Shown piece after piece: positions 1-7,104 of a stretch of DNA of 64,000 nt. Source of the DNA: Prevotella sp. P5-50. Its GTDB lineage: Bacteria; Bacteroidota; Bacteroidia; Bacteroidales; Bacteroidaceae. Under the pieces are notes generated by a model. That model did not search any database and was not told where the DNA came from. It worked only from the letters and a program-made list of their open reading frames with translations. The stretch lies in contig NZ_NPJA01000050.1 in NCBI RefSeq assembly GCF_002251295.1, forward strand, positions 1 to 64,000, read 5' to 3'. The first letter of the stretch is position 1. Each line of letters starts with the position of its first letter. The translations under genes and the position numbers were made by a program.

Positions 1-304
1 TTTCCTGTGTCAGTTCCTTGATGGCTCTGAGGATGGTATCAGAGCTGCATGTACGAAGGGTAGGATGATACGAGAGATGGCGCATCAGTTGTGACGTTAC
101 ATCTTCCACGCATGAGCCGCCACAGAAGTACACGCTCATCAGAGAACGAATAATTTCGCTGTACTGATATCCGATGATACTGCTGCATCTCTGACCAAGT
201 GTCTGGTCGATAATAGGTGAAAGCATGGAGTCAAATTGCTCCATGATTGAAAAAATTCCTCCAAAAGGTGTGAGTTTTTCAGATTTTATTTGTACCTTTG
301 CCAT
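1..304 (-). CDS. IS1380-type transposase, N-terminal 101 codons (runs off left edge)
   Basis: Reading leftwards from an ATG at 304 the frame is open to the window edge and begins MAKVQIKSEKLTPFGGIFS, followed by SIIGYQYSEIIRSLM and YFCGGSCVEDV. These match my memory of the conserved N-terminus of IS1380-family DDE transposases common in Bacteroidales. The catalytic DDE part lies outside the window, so it cannot be judged whether the enzyme is intact. No promoter element of the TAnnTTTG type was identified for it. The right-hand end of the insertion sequence should lie between 305 and about 430, where a perfect hairpin occurs. Confidence 0.85.
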   Translation of the reverse strand, partial: MAKVQIKSEKLTPFGGIFSIMEQFDSMLSPIIDQTLGQRCSSIIGYQYSEIIRSLMSVYFCGGSCVEDVTSQLMRHLSYHPTLRTCSSDTILRAIKELTQE

Positions 305-374
305 GTCTTGTTACGATTTACGCTTGTTTTGATTTGCAACACTAAGATAAGTGAAAAATCTGACATGGCAAAAT

Positions 375-399
375 CCTGAGCAACTTTTTGTTGCTCAGG
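375..399. repeat. Perfect hairpin near the right end of the IS1380-type element
   Basis: CCTGAGCAAC at 375-384 and GTTGCTCAGG at 390-399 are exact reverse complements around a TTTTT loop. The hairpin lies 70 bp upstream of the transposase start, where the terminal region of an IS1380 element is expected. Whether it is the terminus itself or a subterminal structure cannot be decided with only one end in view. Confidence 0.6.
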
Positions 400-437
400 A
401 ACTTATAAATAAAGTTAAATCAAAGTGTTGCGGAATT

Positions 438-605
438 AAGGTTTAACAAAAATCTCGACTGAAAATGCGCTCGAATACCTCGCTTCTGGGAAGGGTTTTA
501 TTTTGGATCGCATCAGAGATGCTCGAAATCTTAACAAAAATCTTGAGAATAATCTTTAACTAGAATCCGTGTGCTCCGTGTGTTCCGTGGATAAAATTTC
601 CCGGA
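438..605 (+). repeat. Mosaic intergenic repeat, copy A
   Basis: This copy carries the 'aaaatgcgctcga...gctcgaaatctt' module (462-532), shared with copies B, C and E. Inside it a hairpin GCATC-AGA-GATGC (510-522) is followed by TCGAAATC. The tail repeats AATCTT words every 12-14 nt and ends with the CCGTGTG(T)TCCGTGGAT element (567-592). The copy fills most of the gap between the IS end and the 3' end of the RhuM gene. The gap of 305-629 holds nothing else that I recognise. Confidence 0.8.
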
Positions 606-629
606 AACAGGGGGACACTTGATGGGACT

Positions 630-1655
630 TCACTTAATGTTGTCTTTTTCTCCCAACAACCTTTTCTGCTCACGCTCAAAGTTCTCCAAAAAGTGAATCT
701 CTACAAGTGAGAGGTTGTTCTTGGTACGCTCCTTGAATTTGTCGTATTCCTGGTTGGCTTTCTCTTTGGCAAGTTTGGCGGAGATTTTGCCTGCATGGGT
801 GAGAATGTCTTTTCGGGAGATACGGAGAAAGTCATCGAGAATGTTTATCCAGTCCTTCATATACATTGGGCGGTGTTCTTCGGCTTGCATTTCGGCGAAG
901 TCAAGATACAGGCTCACGATGCGGTTCAAGGACTTGATTTCTTCGTGGGTGAGATAGTTCTTGGCTATTTCCGCTTCGGGCTTAGTCGGCATAGCTCCTG
1001 ACCACGTTGTAAGTCCCATAAAGTCTTTCTCTGCATCGGCTCTCTCATATATTATTTCCGCCGCCGTGTGACCATGAATCGAATAGTGCATCTTGTTCTG
1101 TACTGTCTTGAAGAACTTTTGTGTCATTTCCACTCGTGGGTCATAGTCGATACTGAGGGCATAAATCTCCAATACCTTACGATAGAACACCTTCTCACTG
1201 GAGCGGATGTCACGTATTCTTGCAAGCAGCTCGTCAAAATAATTGCCACCTCCTGCTCTCTTCAACAGGTCATCGTTCATGGCGAAGCCTTTTACTATAT
1301 ACTCCTTCAGTACCTTGGTTGCCCATATACGAAACTGAACACCACGGTATGAATGTACACGATAACCTACGCTGATTATCATGTCGAGGTTGTAGAAAGC
1401 GACTTGGTGCTCCTGTACTTTTCCCTCAATAGCACCATGCTTAGTGGTTATTGCAAAAAATGCAACTACCTCTTTTTCGTCCAACTCCCCATCCTCCAAT
1501 ACATTTTTTATATGTCGTGAGATTGTGGACTTATTACGTTGAAACAACTCTGCCATCTGGTCGAGTGAGAGCCAGACAGTATCGTTTTGCAGCTTCACCT
1601 CTATCTGTGAATCGCCGTCAGGAGTTTGATATAATAAAAATTGGCCTTTATCCAT
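630..1655 (-). CDS. RhuM-family protein
   Basis: A 341-residue protein of the RhuM ('virulence RhuM') family, with the typical N-terminal DNA-binding-like segment (WLSLDQMAELFQRNKSTISRHI, about residues 28-50). The conserved block VAFYNLDMIISVGYRVHS-RGVQFRIWAT follows at about residues 85-115. Length is normal for the family. The biochemical role of RhuM proteins is unknown to me; they are frequent in mobile or defence-associated regions, often beside restriction-modification genes, but none is seen here. The ATG at 1655 lies 24 bp downstream of the frameshifted XRE gene, so the two probably form one transcript from the promoter at 1915-1922. A mosaic repeat follows directly after its stop. 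Confidence 0.85.
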   Translation of the reverse strand: MDKGQFLLYQTPDGDSQIEVKLQNDTVWLSLDQMAELFQRNKSTISRHIKNVLEDGELDEKEVVAFFAITTKHGAIEGKVQEHQVAFYNLDMIISVGYRVHSYRGVQFRIWATKVLKEYIVKGFAMNDDLLKRAGGGNYFDELLARIRDIRSSEKVFYRKVLEIYALSIDYDPRVEMTQKFFKTVQNKMHYSIHGHTAAEIIYERADAEKDFMGLTTWSGAMPTKPEAEIAKNYLTHEEIKSLNRIVSLYLDFAEMQAEEHRPMYMKDWINILDDFLRISRKDILTHAGKISAKLAKEKANQEYDKFKERTKNNLSLVEIHFLENFEREQKRLLGEKDNIK

Positions 1656-1679
1656 ATATACATTACTTTAACGTCTTGG

Positions 1680-1891
1680 TTAGGAGAAGAACTTGGTTTT
1701 GCTTCTTTTCAGATCTTTCATTTCGACACCAAGCAGTTTTGCAATGGCATAAAACTAAGGTTAGGCTGAGCTTTATTACTAGTCCATCTTGACATAGTAC
1801 ACTCTGATACGCCTATTTCTTGTGGTTGCCATTTCCCGGTCTTCTTCTTTTCGACAAGGACTAACTTGATGCGATTCAATTCTTGCTCCAT
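1680..1891 (-). pseudogene. XRE-family HTH regulator, frameshifted
   Basis: From ATG at 1891 the frame reads MEQELNRIKLVLVEKKKTG, then GVSECTMSRWTSNKAQPNL, a Cro/C1-type helix-turn-helix of the short Bacteroidota kind. After QPNLS (about 1747-1760) the frame leaves the family pattern and stops at 1718. In another frame the sequence continues as YAIAKLLGVEMKDLKRSKT and stops at 1680-1682, which is the expected C-terminal helix of the family. A loss of one or a few bases near 1750 explains this. The gene has a good -7 box upstream and sits 24 bp before the RhuM gene. A sequencing error is the main alternative to a real inactivation. Confidence 0.7.
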
Positions 1892-1914
1892 ATAATATTT
1901 ATTATCGTTTGATG

Positions 1915-1922
1915 CAAATTTA
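1915..1922 (-). promoter_or_regulatory. -7 promoter element for XRE-RhuM unit
   Basis: Minus-strand TAAATTTG matches the Bacteroidota TAnnTTTG consensus and lies 23 bp upstream of the ATG at 1891. Confidence 0.6.
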
Positions 1923-2030
1923 TATAAATTCTTCAAAATTCCACCATTCCACACGTTAAATTAAGAAAAATAGCCCGATTTCGCCACTTTCTGATGCAAA
2001 AAATAATTTAGGATCATCGGAAATTTTTAT

Positions 2031-2395
2031 TGTCGCACACGGATGACACGGATCATCGGAATTTAGACGGAATTTAGACGGATGTTTTTTGGTTGCGCGA
2101 GCGCAAGAAATCTTTGGGGGAAATCTTTAATGAAATATGGCCTTTGGCCAGAAATCAATCATCATCGGATTTTAAACGGATATTAAACGGAAATAAAATC
2201 TTTAACAAAAATCCTTGACCAAAATGCGCTCGAATACCTCGCTTTTGGGGAGGGGTTTATTTTGGATCGCCTACGGCTCGAAATCTAGACTAGAATCTTG
2301 AGAATAATCTTTAACTAGAATCTTTTCCGTGTTCTCCGTGTGTTCCGTGGATAAAAAAATTTCCATGTAATCCGTGAAATTCGGGTGAACGGGTG
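2031..2395 (+). repeat. Mosaic intergenic repeat, copy B
   Basis: This copy begins with 'cgcacacggatgacacgg' and then 'tagacgg' words. It contains hairpins TTGCGC-GA-GCGCAA (2093-2106) and TGGCC-TTT-GGCCA (2138-2150), each followed by GAAATC. The shared 'aaaatgcgctcga' module runs 2221-2286 with GCC-TAC-GGC (2269-2277), then AATCTT words and CCGTGTG-TTCCGTGGAT (2327-2352). It fills the gap between the XRE promoter and the 3' end of the gene ending at 2419; the remaining bases of 1923-2418 hold nothing I recognise. Confidence 0.85.
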
Positions 2396-2418
2396 ACCAT
2401 GTGTGACATTAAAAAGTA

Positions 2419-2886
2419 TTATAGTACCGCAGCACAGACTTTGCGGAACCAATCGAGTTTTTTGCCACTCATTTCTGCTATGGATAAGTTTTCTTTGTTT
2501 ACATCTTCAGGTTCAAATTCATAATAAGAATCTTCAGAGGGGAGATAATCCTCTGGAAAATCTTCTATGGAATGGGCTTGGAAATTGTGATGATGTCCTT
2601 CGTTATCTATATCAACAGTATATACTATGTCGTCTAATGGCGAACTTAAAATATTACGTAATGTCTGCTTTTTTTGTGTGTACCTCAGGATGGTGTCGTA
2701 ATCGGTTCTGATGAACATCCAACGATTGTCTGCATCATCTTGGTCTATCCAATAGAAGAGATAGTTGTCACCATTGATAGTTACATAGTGTGACAACAAT
2801 GGTCCATCAAAATATATAAGATCGGCCACTTTCTTGAACTTGTCGAAATTGCGATTCCTGATGCTTATACCTTTTATTGTTTTCAT
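2419..2886 (-). CDS. Uncharacterised 155-residue protein (DUF6575-like)
   Basis: Acidic protein with no signal peptide or membrane segment. The segment LIYFDGPLLSHYVTINGDNYLFYWID (residues 23-48) with a later WMFIRTD resembles, from memory, the DUF6575 family, whose function is unknown; this assignment is tentative. The ATG at 2886 overlaps the stop of the upstream gene by 4 bp, so the two are translationally coupled. The unit sits between two mosaic repeat copies in a region with an IS and RhuM, which is compatible with an accessory role such as immunity, toxin-antitoxin or defence, but nothing in the sequence proves this. Confidence 0.6.
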   Translation of the reverse strand: MKTIKGISIRNRNFDKFKKVADLIYFDGPLLSHYVTINGDNYLFYWIDQDDADNRWMFIRTDYDTILRYTQKKQTLRNILSSPLDDIVYTVDIDNEGHHHNFQAHSIEDFPEDYLPSEDSYYEFEPEDVNKENLSIAEMSGKKLDWFRKVCAAVL

Positions 2887-3314
2887 AATTTGTCCTCCTC
2901 TAATTTAAATGTTTTGGATAAGTCACATGATGGAAACTCAAATAGGTTATAATGTCCGTTACTGGCTGGGGGTGTGACGTTGCCATCGTTATTGGAAACA
3001 ATTCCAGAAGAAATACTATCACCAATGGCTTTGTATATGTTTCTCATATTCTTAGCAAGTAAGTGATAGAACTTAATGGCTTTTTCCTTTTCGGTAAAGC
3101 AAGACAAAGCATATCCACCAACATCGACTTTTCTTTGTCCATTCATGATGGCACGCTGAGGCTTCATGATGTAGTTGGGTAAGTAGCTTTTGGACATATC
3201 TGAGCTGAAAACGAATCTGAATCCTTTCAAATCGTTTGGCTTTACAACTTCGGGCATCTTTACTCCTTGTTGTATCAATGCGTCTATTTCTGCTTGATAC
3301 TTATATGTTCCCAT
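2883..3314 (-). CDS. Uncharacterised 143-residue protein, first gene of a two-gene unit
   Basis: I do not recognise the family. It is a soluble protein with a central VGGYALSCFTEKEKAIKFYH segment and an ...NGHYNLFEFPSCDL... end. A longer frame starts at a TTG at 3341, but that TTG is the last part of the -7 box TATTTTTG (3339-3346), so transcription begins downstream of it. The first usable codon is the ATG at 3314 (MGTYKYQ), which I chose. Its stop overlaps the start of the next gene by 4 bp (ATGA). The two genes form an isolated operon bounded by mosaic repeats. Confidence 0.65.
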   Translation of the reverse strand: MGTYKYQAEIDALIQQGVKMPEVVKPNDLKGFRFVFSSDMSKSYLPNYIMKPQRAIMNGQRKVDVGGYALSCFTEKEKAIKFYHLLAKNMRNIYKAIGDSISSGIVSNNDGNVTPPASNGHYNLFEFPSCDLSKTFKLEEDKL

Positions 3315-3338
3315 CTGTCTGTGGTTTAAATCCGTTTG

Positions 3339-3346
3339 CAAAAATA
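3339..3346 (-). promoter_or_regulatory. -7 promoter element of the two-gene unit
   Basis: Minus-strand TATTTTTG fits TAnnTTTG and lies 24 bp upstream of the ATG at 3314. It decides the start codon of that gene by excluding the TTG at 3341. Confidence 0.6.
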
Positions 3347-3743
3347 AGCAATATTTCTCTTTTATGCAAGTTTTTAGGCTTTTTCTGCCAGAAATGGCTC
3401 ACGGATCATCGGATCATCGGATTGTTTTCGTTAAGCCATGAGCAGAATAATGCTCGCTTTAATTATGCCATGGCGAGAAAACAAAGGCGTATGCCAATTT
3501 AAACGGATGTTAGACGGATGTTTTTTGGTTGCGCGAGCGCAAGAAATCTTTTGTGGAAATCTTTAATGAGATGTTGCTTCGCAAGAAATAATATATCATT
3601 CAAAATGGATAAAAACAAAATCTTTAATAAAAATCCTTGACCAAAATGCGCTCGAGTTCCTCGCTTTTGGGAAGGGGTTTATTATGGATCGCCTACGGCT
3701 CGAAATCTTAACGAAAATCTTTAGAAGAATCTTTAACAAAAAT

Positions 3744-3780
3744 GAAGTCTGAGGTCTGAGGTCTGAAGTCTGAGGTCTGA
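3744..3780 (+). repeat. Heptanucleotide array GGTCTGA
   Basis: Five consecutive 7-bp units of the form (G)(A/G)(A/G)GTCTGA. A shorter degenerate version occurs in copy E at about 9770-9790, in both cases followed by 'tggagtggtcttt'. Confidence 0.75.
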
Positions 3781-3820
3781 TGGAGTGGTCTTTGTCATCC
3801 TACGAAAATCTTAAAAATAA

Positions 3821-3911
3821 TCTCTAACCTCTAATCACTAACCTCTAATCACTAACCTTTAACCTTTAACCTTTAACCTATAACCTTTAACCTTTAACCT
3901 TTAACCTATAA
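3821..3911 (+). repeat. Telomere-like heptanucleotide array AACCTTT
   Basis: Two 14-bp units (CTAACCTCTAATCA) pass into about eight 7-bp AACCTTT/AACCTAT units. The array ends 15 bp before the stop codon of the TetR gene on the opposite strand. Confidence 0.8.
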
Positions 3912-3926
3912 ACTCCGTGTGCAAGG

Positions 3927-4550
3927 CTATTTCCAGGTTTCCGCTACCAGTTGCAGGCCTTTTTCTGTGCATACACCACGGAGGGGAACAAGGAAGAAAT
4001 TGTAGTAGAGCTCGTCCATGGTATAGGTTGACAAGAGCTTGTTATTGATGATGGCATCGGTGACGGAGTCATAAAGGATAAGAAAGAGATTGTAGTTGAT
4101 GTCGGAACGGAAGAAACCTTGCTCAACACCTAAATGCATGAAATCTAATATCTCGGCGCCCTTCTGGGCCCTGACTTTCTGCATGTATTGCTCTATCTTA
4201 GGATAGCGATGGATGTCTTCGTAGAATGCAGGACAGATATTGCGGGAGGAGTTATTATTGACGCGATAGGCTTCCTTCAGTATCTCCATCACATTATGAC
4301 CTTTGCTGGCATAGGATTGTATCTGGTCGTGACGCAGACGGTCGCGCTTGCTGATGCCTTCATACAATAAAGCCTCTTTGTCATCATATATTTCATATAA
4401 GGTGCGCTTGGATATGGACAAGGCTGTTGCTATGTCGTCCATCTTAACCGCCTTTACACCTTTTTTCTCAAACGCAGCCATGGCTGTTTCCAGTATCTTA
4501 TCCCTTAATCCTATACGATAATCAGTCAAATCTCTTGTTATTTCCTGCAT
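3927..4550 (-). CDS. TetR/AcrR-family transcriptional regulator
   Basis: The N-terminal helix-turn-helix (about residues 12-58: RDKILETAMAAFEKKG, then MDDIATALSISKRTLYEIYDDKEAL) is a clear TetR domain. The C-terminal ligand-binding domain is family-specific and its ligand cannot be predicted. At 207 residues it has normal length. A longer frame begins with a TTG at 4571 that lies inside the -7 box TAACTTTG (4569-4576), so I chose the ATG at 4550. It is divergent from malic enzyme, and an inverted repeat in the shared region suggests autoregulation or control of maeB. Confidence 0.88.
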   Translation of the reverse strand: MQEITRDLTDYRIGLRDKILETAMAAFEKKGVKAVKMDDIATALSISKRTLYEIYDDKEALLYEGISKRDRLRHDQIQSYASKGHNVMEILKEAYRVNNNSSRNICPAFYEDIHRYPKIEQYMQKVRAQKGAEILDFMHLGVEQGFFRSDINYNLFLILYDSVTDAIINNKLLSTYTMDELYYNFFLVPLRGVCTEKGLQLVAETWK

Positions 4551-4551
4551 A

Positions 4552-4578
4552 AGTAACCATTTTGCCCACAAAGTTACT
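4552..4578. promoter_or_regulatory. Candidate TetR operator over its own promoter
   Basis: AGTAAC (4552-4557) and GTTACT (4573-4578) are exact reverse complements separated by 15 bp. The right arm overlaps the -7 element of the TetR gene and the left arm is next to its start codon. The placement fits autorepression, but a 6-bp arm could arise by chance. Confidence 0.35.
4569..4576 (-). promoter_or_regulatory. -7 promoter element of the TetR gene
   Basis: Minus-strand TAACTTTG (TAnnTTTG type), 18 bp upstream of the ATG at 4550. Confidence 0.65.
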
Positions 4579-4629
4579 AAAAAGATTAAAAAGGTTGATG
4601 TTTTTTCGCGTATTTTCGCTCATTTTTTG

Positions 4630-4637
4630 TAATTTTG
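4630..4637 (+). promoter_or_regulatory. -7 promoter element of maeB
   Basis: TAATTTTG, 42 bp upstream of the maeB ATG. Confidence 0.55.
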
Positions 4638-4679
4638 TGCTGTTTTTAATGGAACAAACGTAAAGCTACTTATATTATT

Positions 4680-6980
4680 ATGGTAAAAATCTCTAAAGAG
4701 GCCGCCCTCAACTATCATGAGGCTGGCCGTCCTGGAAAAATTGAAGTGAAGCCTACCAAGGCTTACCGTACACAGACAGACCTGTCGCTCGCCTACTCTC
4801 CTGGTGTTGCCTATCCGTGTCTTGAGATCCAGCAAGACCCTGAGGCTGCCTATCGATATACTGACAAAGGAAACCTCGTGGCTGTAATCTCTAACGGAAC
4901 GGCTGTTCTTGGACTGGGTGATATTGGCGCCATGAGCGGCAAACCTGTCATGGAGGGTAAGGGCCTCTTGTTTAAAATCTATGGCGGCATCGATGTGTTC
5001 GATATCGAGGTGGCTGAGAAGGACCCTGAGAAATTCTGTGAAGCGGTAGAGAAGATTGCGCCTACCTTCGGCGGTATCAACCTGGAGGATATCAAGGCGC
5101 CTGAGTGCTTCTATATCGAGGAGCGCCTGAAGCGTACTCTCGACATCCCCGTGATGCACGACGACCAGCATGGTACGGCTATCATTTCTGCTGCCGGACT
5201 GAAAAATGCCCTTGAAGTGATTGGTAAGGATATTAAAAAGGTGAAGATCGTGGTCAACGGCGCGGGTGCTGCTGCCATCTCTTGTACCAAACTCTATATG
5301 GCTATCGGCGCTCAAAAGGAAAATATCCTGATGCTCGACTCGAAAGGTGTGATCACTTCAGACCGCGAGAACCTGAACGAACAGAAGAAATTCTTTGCTA
5401 CCGACCGTCGTGATGTGCATACCCTGGAAGAGGCTGTCAACGGAGCCGACGTTTTCGTTGGTCTGTCGAAGGGTAACGTGCTCTCGCAGGATATGGTGAA
5501 GTCGATGGCTAAAGATCCTATCATCTTCGCCTTGGCTAACCCCGTACCTGAGATCTCATACGAGGATGCCATGGAGGCTCGTCCAGACACCTTGATGTCA
5601 ACAGGTCGTACTGACTATCCTAACCAGATCAACAACGTGATTGGTTTCCCATACATCTTCCGTGGTGCACTCGACGTTCACGCTACCGCCATCAACGAAG
5701 AGATGAAGCTGGCTGCCGTTCACGCTATTGCCGATCTTGCCAAACAGCCTGTACCCGACGTGGTCAACGATGTCTATAAGGTGAACAACCTCACCTTCGG
5801 TCGCCAGTACTTCATTCCGAAACCTGTTGACCCACGTCTCATCACAGAGGTGAGTGCCGCCGTTGCCAAGGCTGCCATCGAGAGTGGCGTGGCTCGCAAG
5901 ACCATCGAGGACTGGGATGAATACAAGCGTTCGCTGTCGGTATTGCTCGGTCAGGAGACTAAACTGACTCAGAAGCTCTACGCTACTGCCTCGGCTCATC
6001 CACAGCGTGTGGTATTTGCTGAAGCTGTACACCCCACTATGCTGAAAGCTGCCGTACAGGCGAAGGCTGAAGGTATCTGCCACCCCATCCTGCTGGGTAA
6101 CGACGAGGTGATTGCGAAATTGGCTAAACAGCTGGACCTCAACCTCGACGGTATCGAGATTATCAACCTGCGTCATCCTGACGAGCAGGAGCGCCGCGAG
6201 CGTTATGCACGTATCCTGACCGAGAAACGCCAGCGCGACGGATACACCTTCCAGGAGGCTAACGATAAGATGTTTGAGCGCAACTACTTCGGTATGATGA
6301 TGGTGGAGACTGGCGAGGCTGATGCTTTCCTCACAGGTCTCTATACAAAATACAGCAACACTATCAAGGTGGCAAAAGAGGTAATTGGCATCCGTCCGGA
6401 ATACAAGCATTTCGGTTCGATGCATATCATCAACTCTCAGAAGGGTACCCTATATATTGCCGATACCATGGTGAACGAGAATCCTGATACCGACGCACTT
6501 GTTGATATCGCACGTCTGGCGGCTACCAGCGTACGCTTCTTCAACGAGAAACCGGTTATCTCGATGATTTCTCACTCTAACTTCGGCAGCTCTACTTCTG
6601 ATGGGGCACAGAAAGTGCGCAAGGCTACGGAAATCATGCAGCAGCAATATCCTGAACTGGCTATCGACGGTGAGATGCAGCTGGGCTTTGCCCTCGACCG
6701 CGAACTCCGCGACGAACAGTATCCTTTCAGTCGCCTGAATGGTAAGGATGTGAACACACTCGTATTCCCCAACCTCTCATCAGCACGCTCAAGCTATAAG
6801 ATGCTGCAGATGCTGGATGCGGACGTCGAGATTATCGGCCCGATCCAGATGGGACTCAACAAACCTATCCACTTCATCGACTTCGGAGCCAGCGTGCGCG
6901 ACGTGGTGAATATCGTGGCTGTTGCTACCATCGATGCCTACGTGGATAAGGTGAAGAAACGCATCAACGCTGCTAAATAA
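4680..6980 (+). CDS. maeB: NADP-dependent malic enzyme, MaeB type
   Basis: Oxidative decarboxylation of malate to pyruvate, supplying NADPH and linking C4 acids to acetyl-CoA. Residues about 10-160 form the malic N domain and 160-400 the NAD(P)-binding domain ([12 protein letters not shown], about residues 172-183). Residues about 430-766 are the phosphotransacetylase-like domain typical of the large, multidomain MaeB enzymes, where it is usually regulatory. The length (766) agrees with E. coli MaeB (759). In rumen and gut Prevotella this enzyme takes part in C4/C3 interconversion. It has its own promoter and a strong terminator, so it appears monocistronic. Confidence 0.95.
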   Translation: MVKISKEAALNYHEAGRPGKIEVKPTKAYRTQTDLSLAYSPGVAYPCLEIQQDPEAAYRYTDKGNLVAVISNGTAVLGLGDIGAMSGKPVMEGKGLLFKIYGGIDVFDIEVAEKDPEKFCEAVEKIAPTFGGINLEDIKAPECFYIEERLKRTLDIPVMHDDQHGTAIISAAGLKNALEVIGKDIKKVKIVVNGAGAAAISCTKLYMAIGAQKENILMLDSKGVITSDRENLNEQKKFFATDRRDVHTLEEAVNGADVFVGLSKGNVLSQDMVKSMAKDPIIFALANPVPEISYEDAMEARPDTLMSTGRTDYPNQINNVIGFPYIFRGALDVHATAINEEMKLAAVHAIADLAKQPVPDVVNDVYKVNNLTFGRQYFIPKPVDPRLITEVSAAVAKAAIESGVARKTIEDWDEYKRSLSVLLGQETKLTQKLYATASAHPQRVVFAEAVHPTMLKAAVQAKAEGICHPILLGNDEVIAKLAKQLDLNLDGIEIINLRHPDEQERRERYARILTEKRQRDGYTFQEANDKMFERNYFGMMMVETGEADAFLTGLYTKYSNTIKVAKEVIGIRPEYKHFGSMHIINSQKGTLYIADTMVNENPDTDALVDIARLAATSVRFFNEKPVISMISHSNFGSSTSDGAQKVRKATEIMQQQYPELAIDGEMQLGFALDRELRDEQYPFSRLNGKDVNTLVFPNLSSARSSYKMLQMLDADVEIIGPIQMGLNKPIHFIDFGASVRDVVNIVAVATIDAYVDKVKKRINAAK

Positions 6981-7019
6981 TAACATACTCAGGGAGTTCC
7001 CACTCCCTCTCTCTATACG

Positions 7020-7056
7020 ATATGGGAGCCGACAGACTTTTTGCCGGCTCCCATAT
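7020..7056 (+). terminator. Intrinsic terminator after maeB
   Basis: Perfect 12-bp stem: ATATGGGAGCCG (7020-7031) pairs with CGGCTCCCATAT (7045-7056). It lies 40 bp after the maeB stop and before the MATE gene. The downstream T tract is short (TTTGG). Confidence 0.7.
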
Positions 7057-7104
7057 TTGGGCTTTCACAGGTAGTGGCCCGCAGACTGACAAACTCGGAA
7101 AGAA

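Larger units (their letters stand above)
3398..3925 (+). repeat. Mosaic intergenic repeat, copy C (longest)
   Basis: This copy starts with an about 110 bp module (3413-3525: 'cgttaagccatgagcag' ... 'ggcgtatgccaatttaaac') that is nearly identical to 8457-8567 in copy D. Hairpins TTGCGC-GA-GCGCAA (3529-3542) and TTGC-TTC-GCAA (3574-3584) follow, each ending in GAAAT. The 'aaaatgcgctcga' module is at 3643-3709 with GCC-TAC-GGC (3691-3699). It ends in two heptanucleotide arrays. The copy reaches to the 3' end of the TetR gene. No gene is seen in 3347-3926. Confidence 0.85.

Noticed and set aside
462..532. Small coding sequence in the 'aaaatgcgctcga' module (MRSNTSLLG...)
   Set aside because: The ATG frame shifts between copies because the inner hairpin changes length by 4 bp or 1 bp, so the reading frame is not conserved.
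3821..3911. Telomere or linear-replicon end
   Set aside because: The AACCTTT array is internal, short and degenerate, and flanked by normal chromosomal genes.
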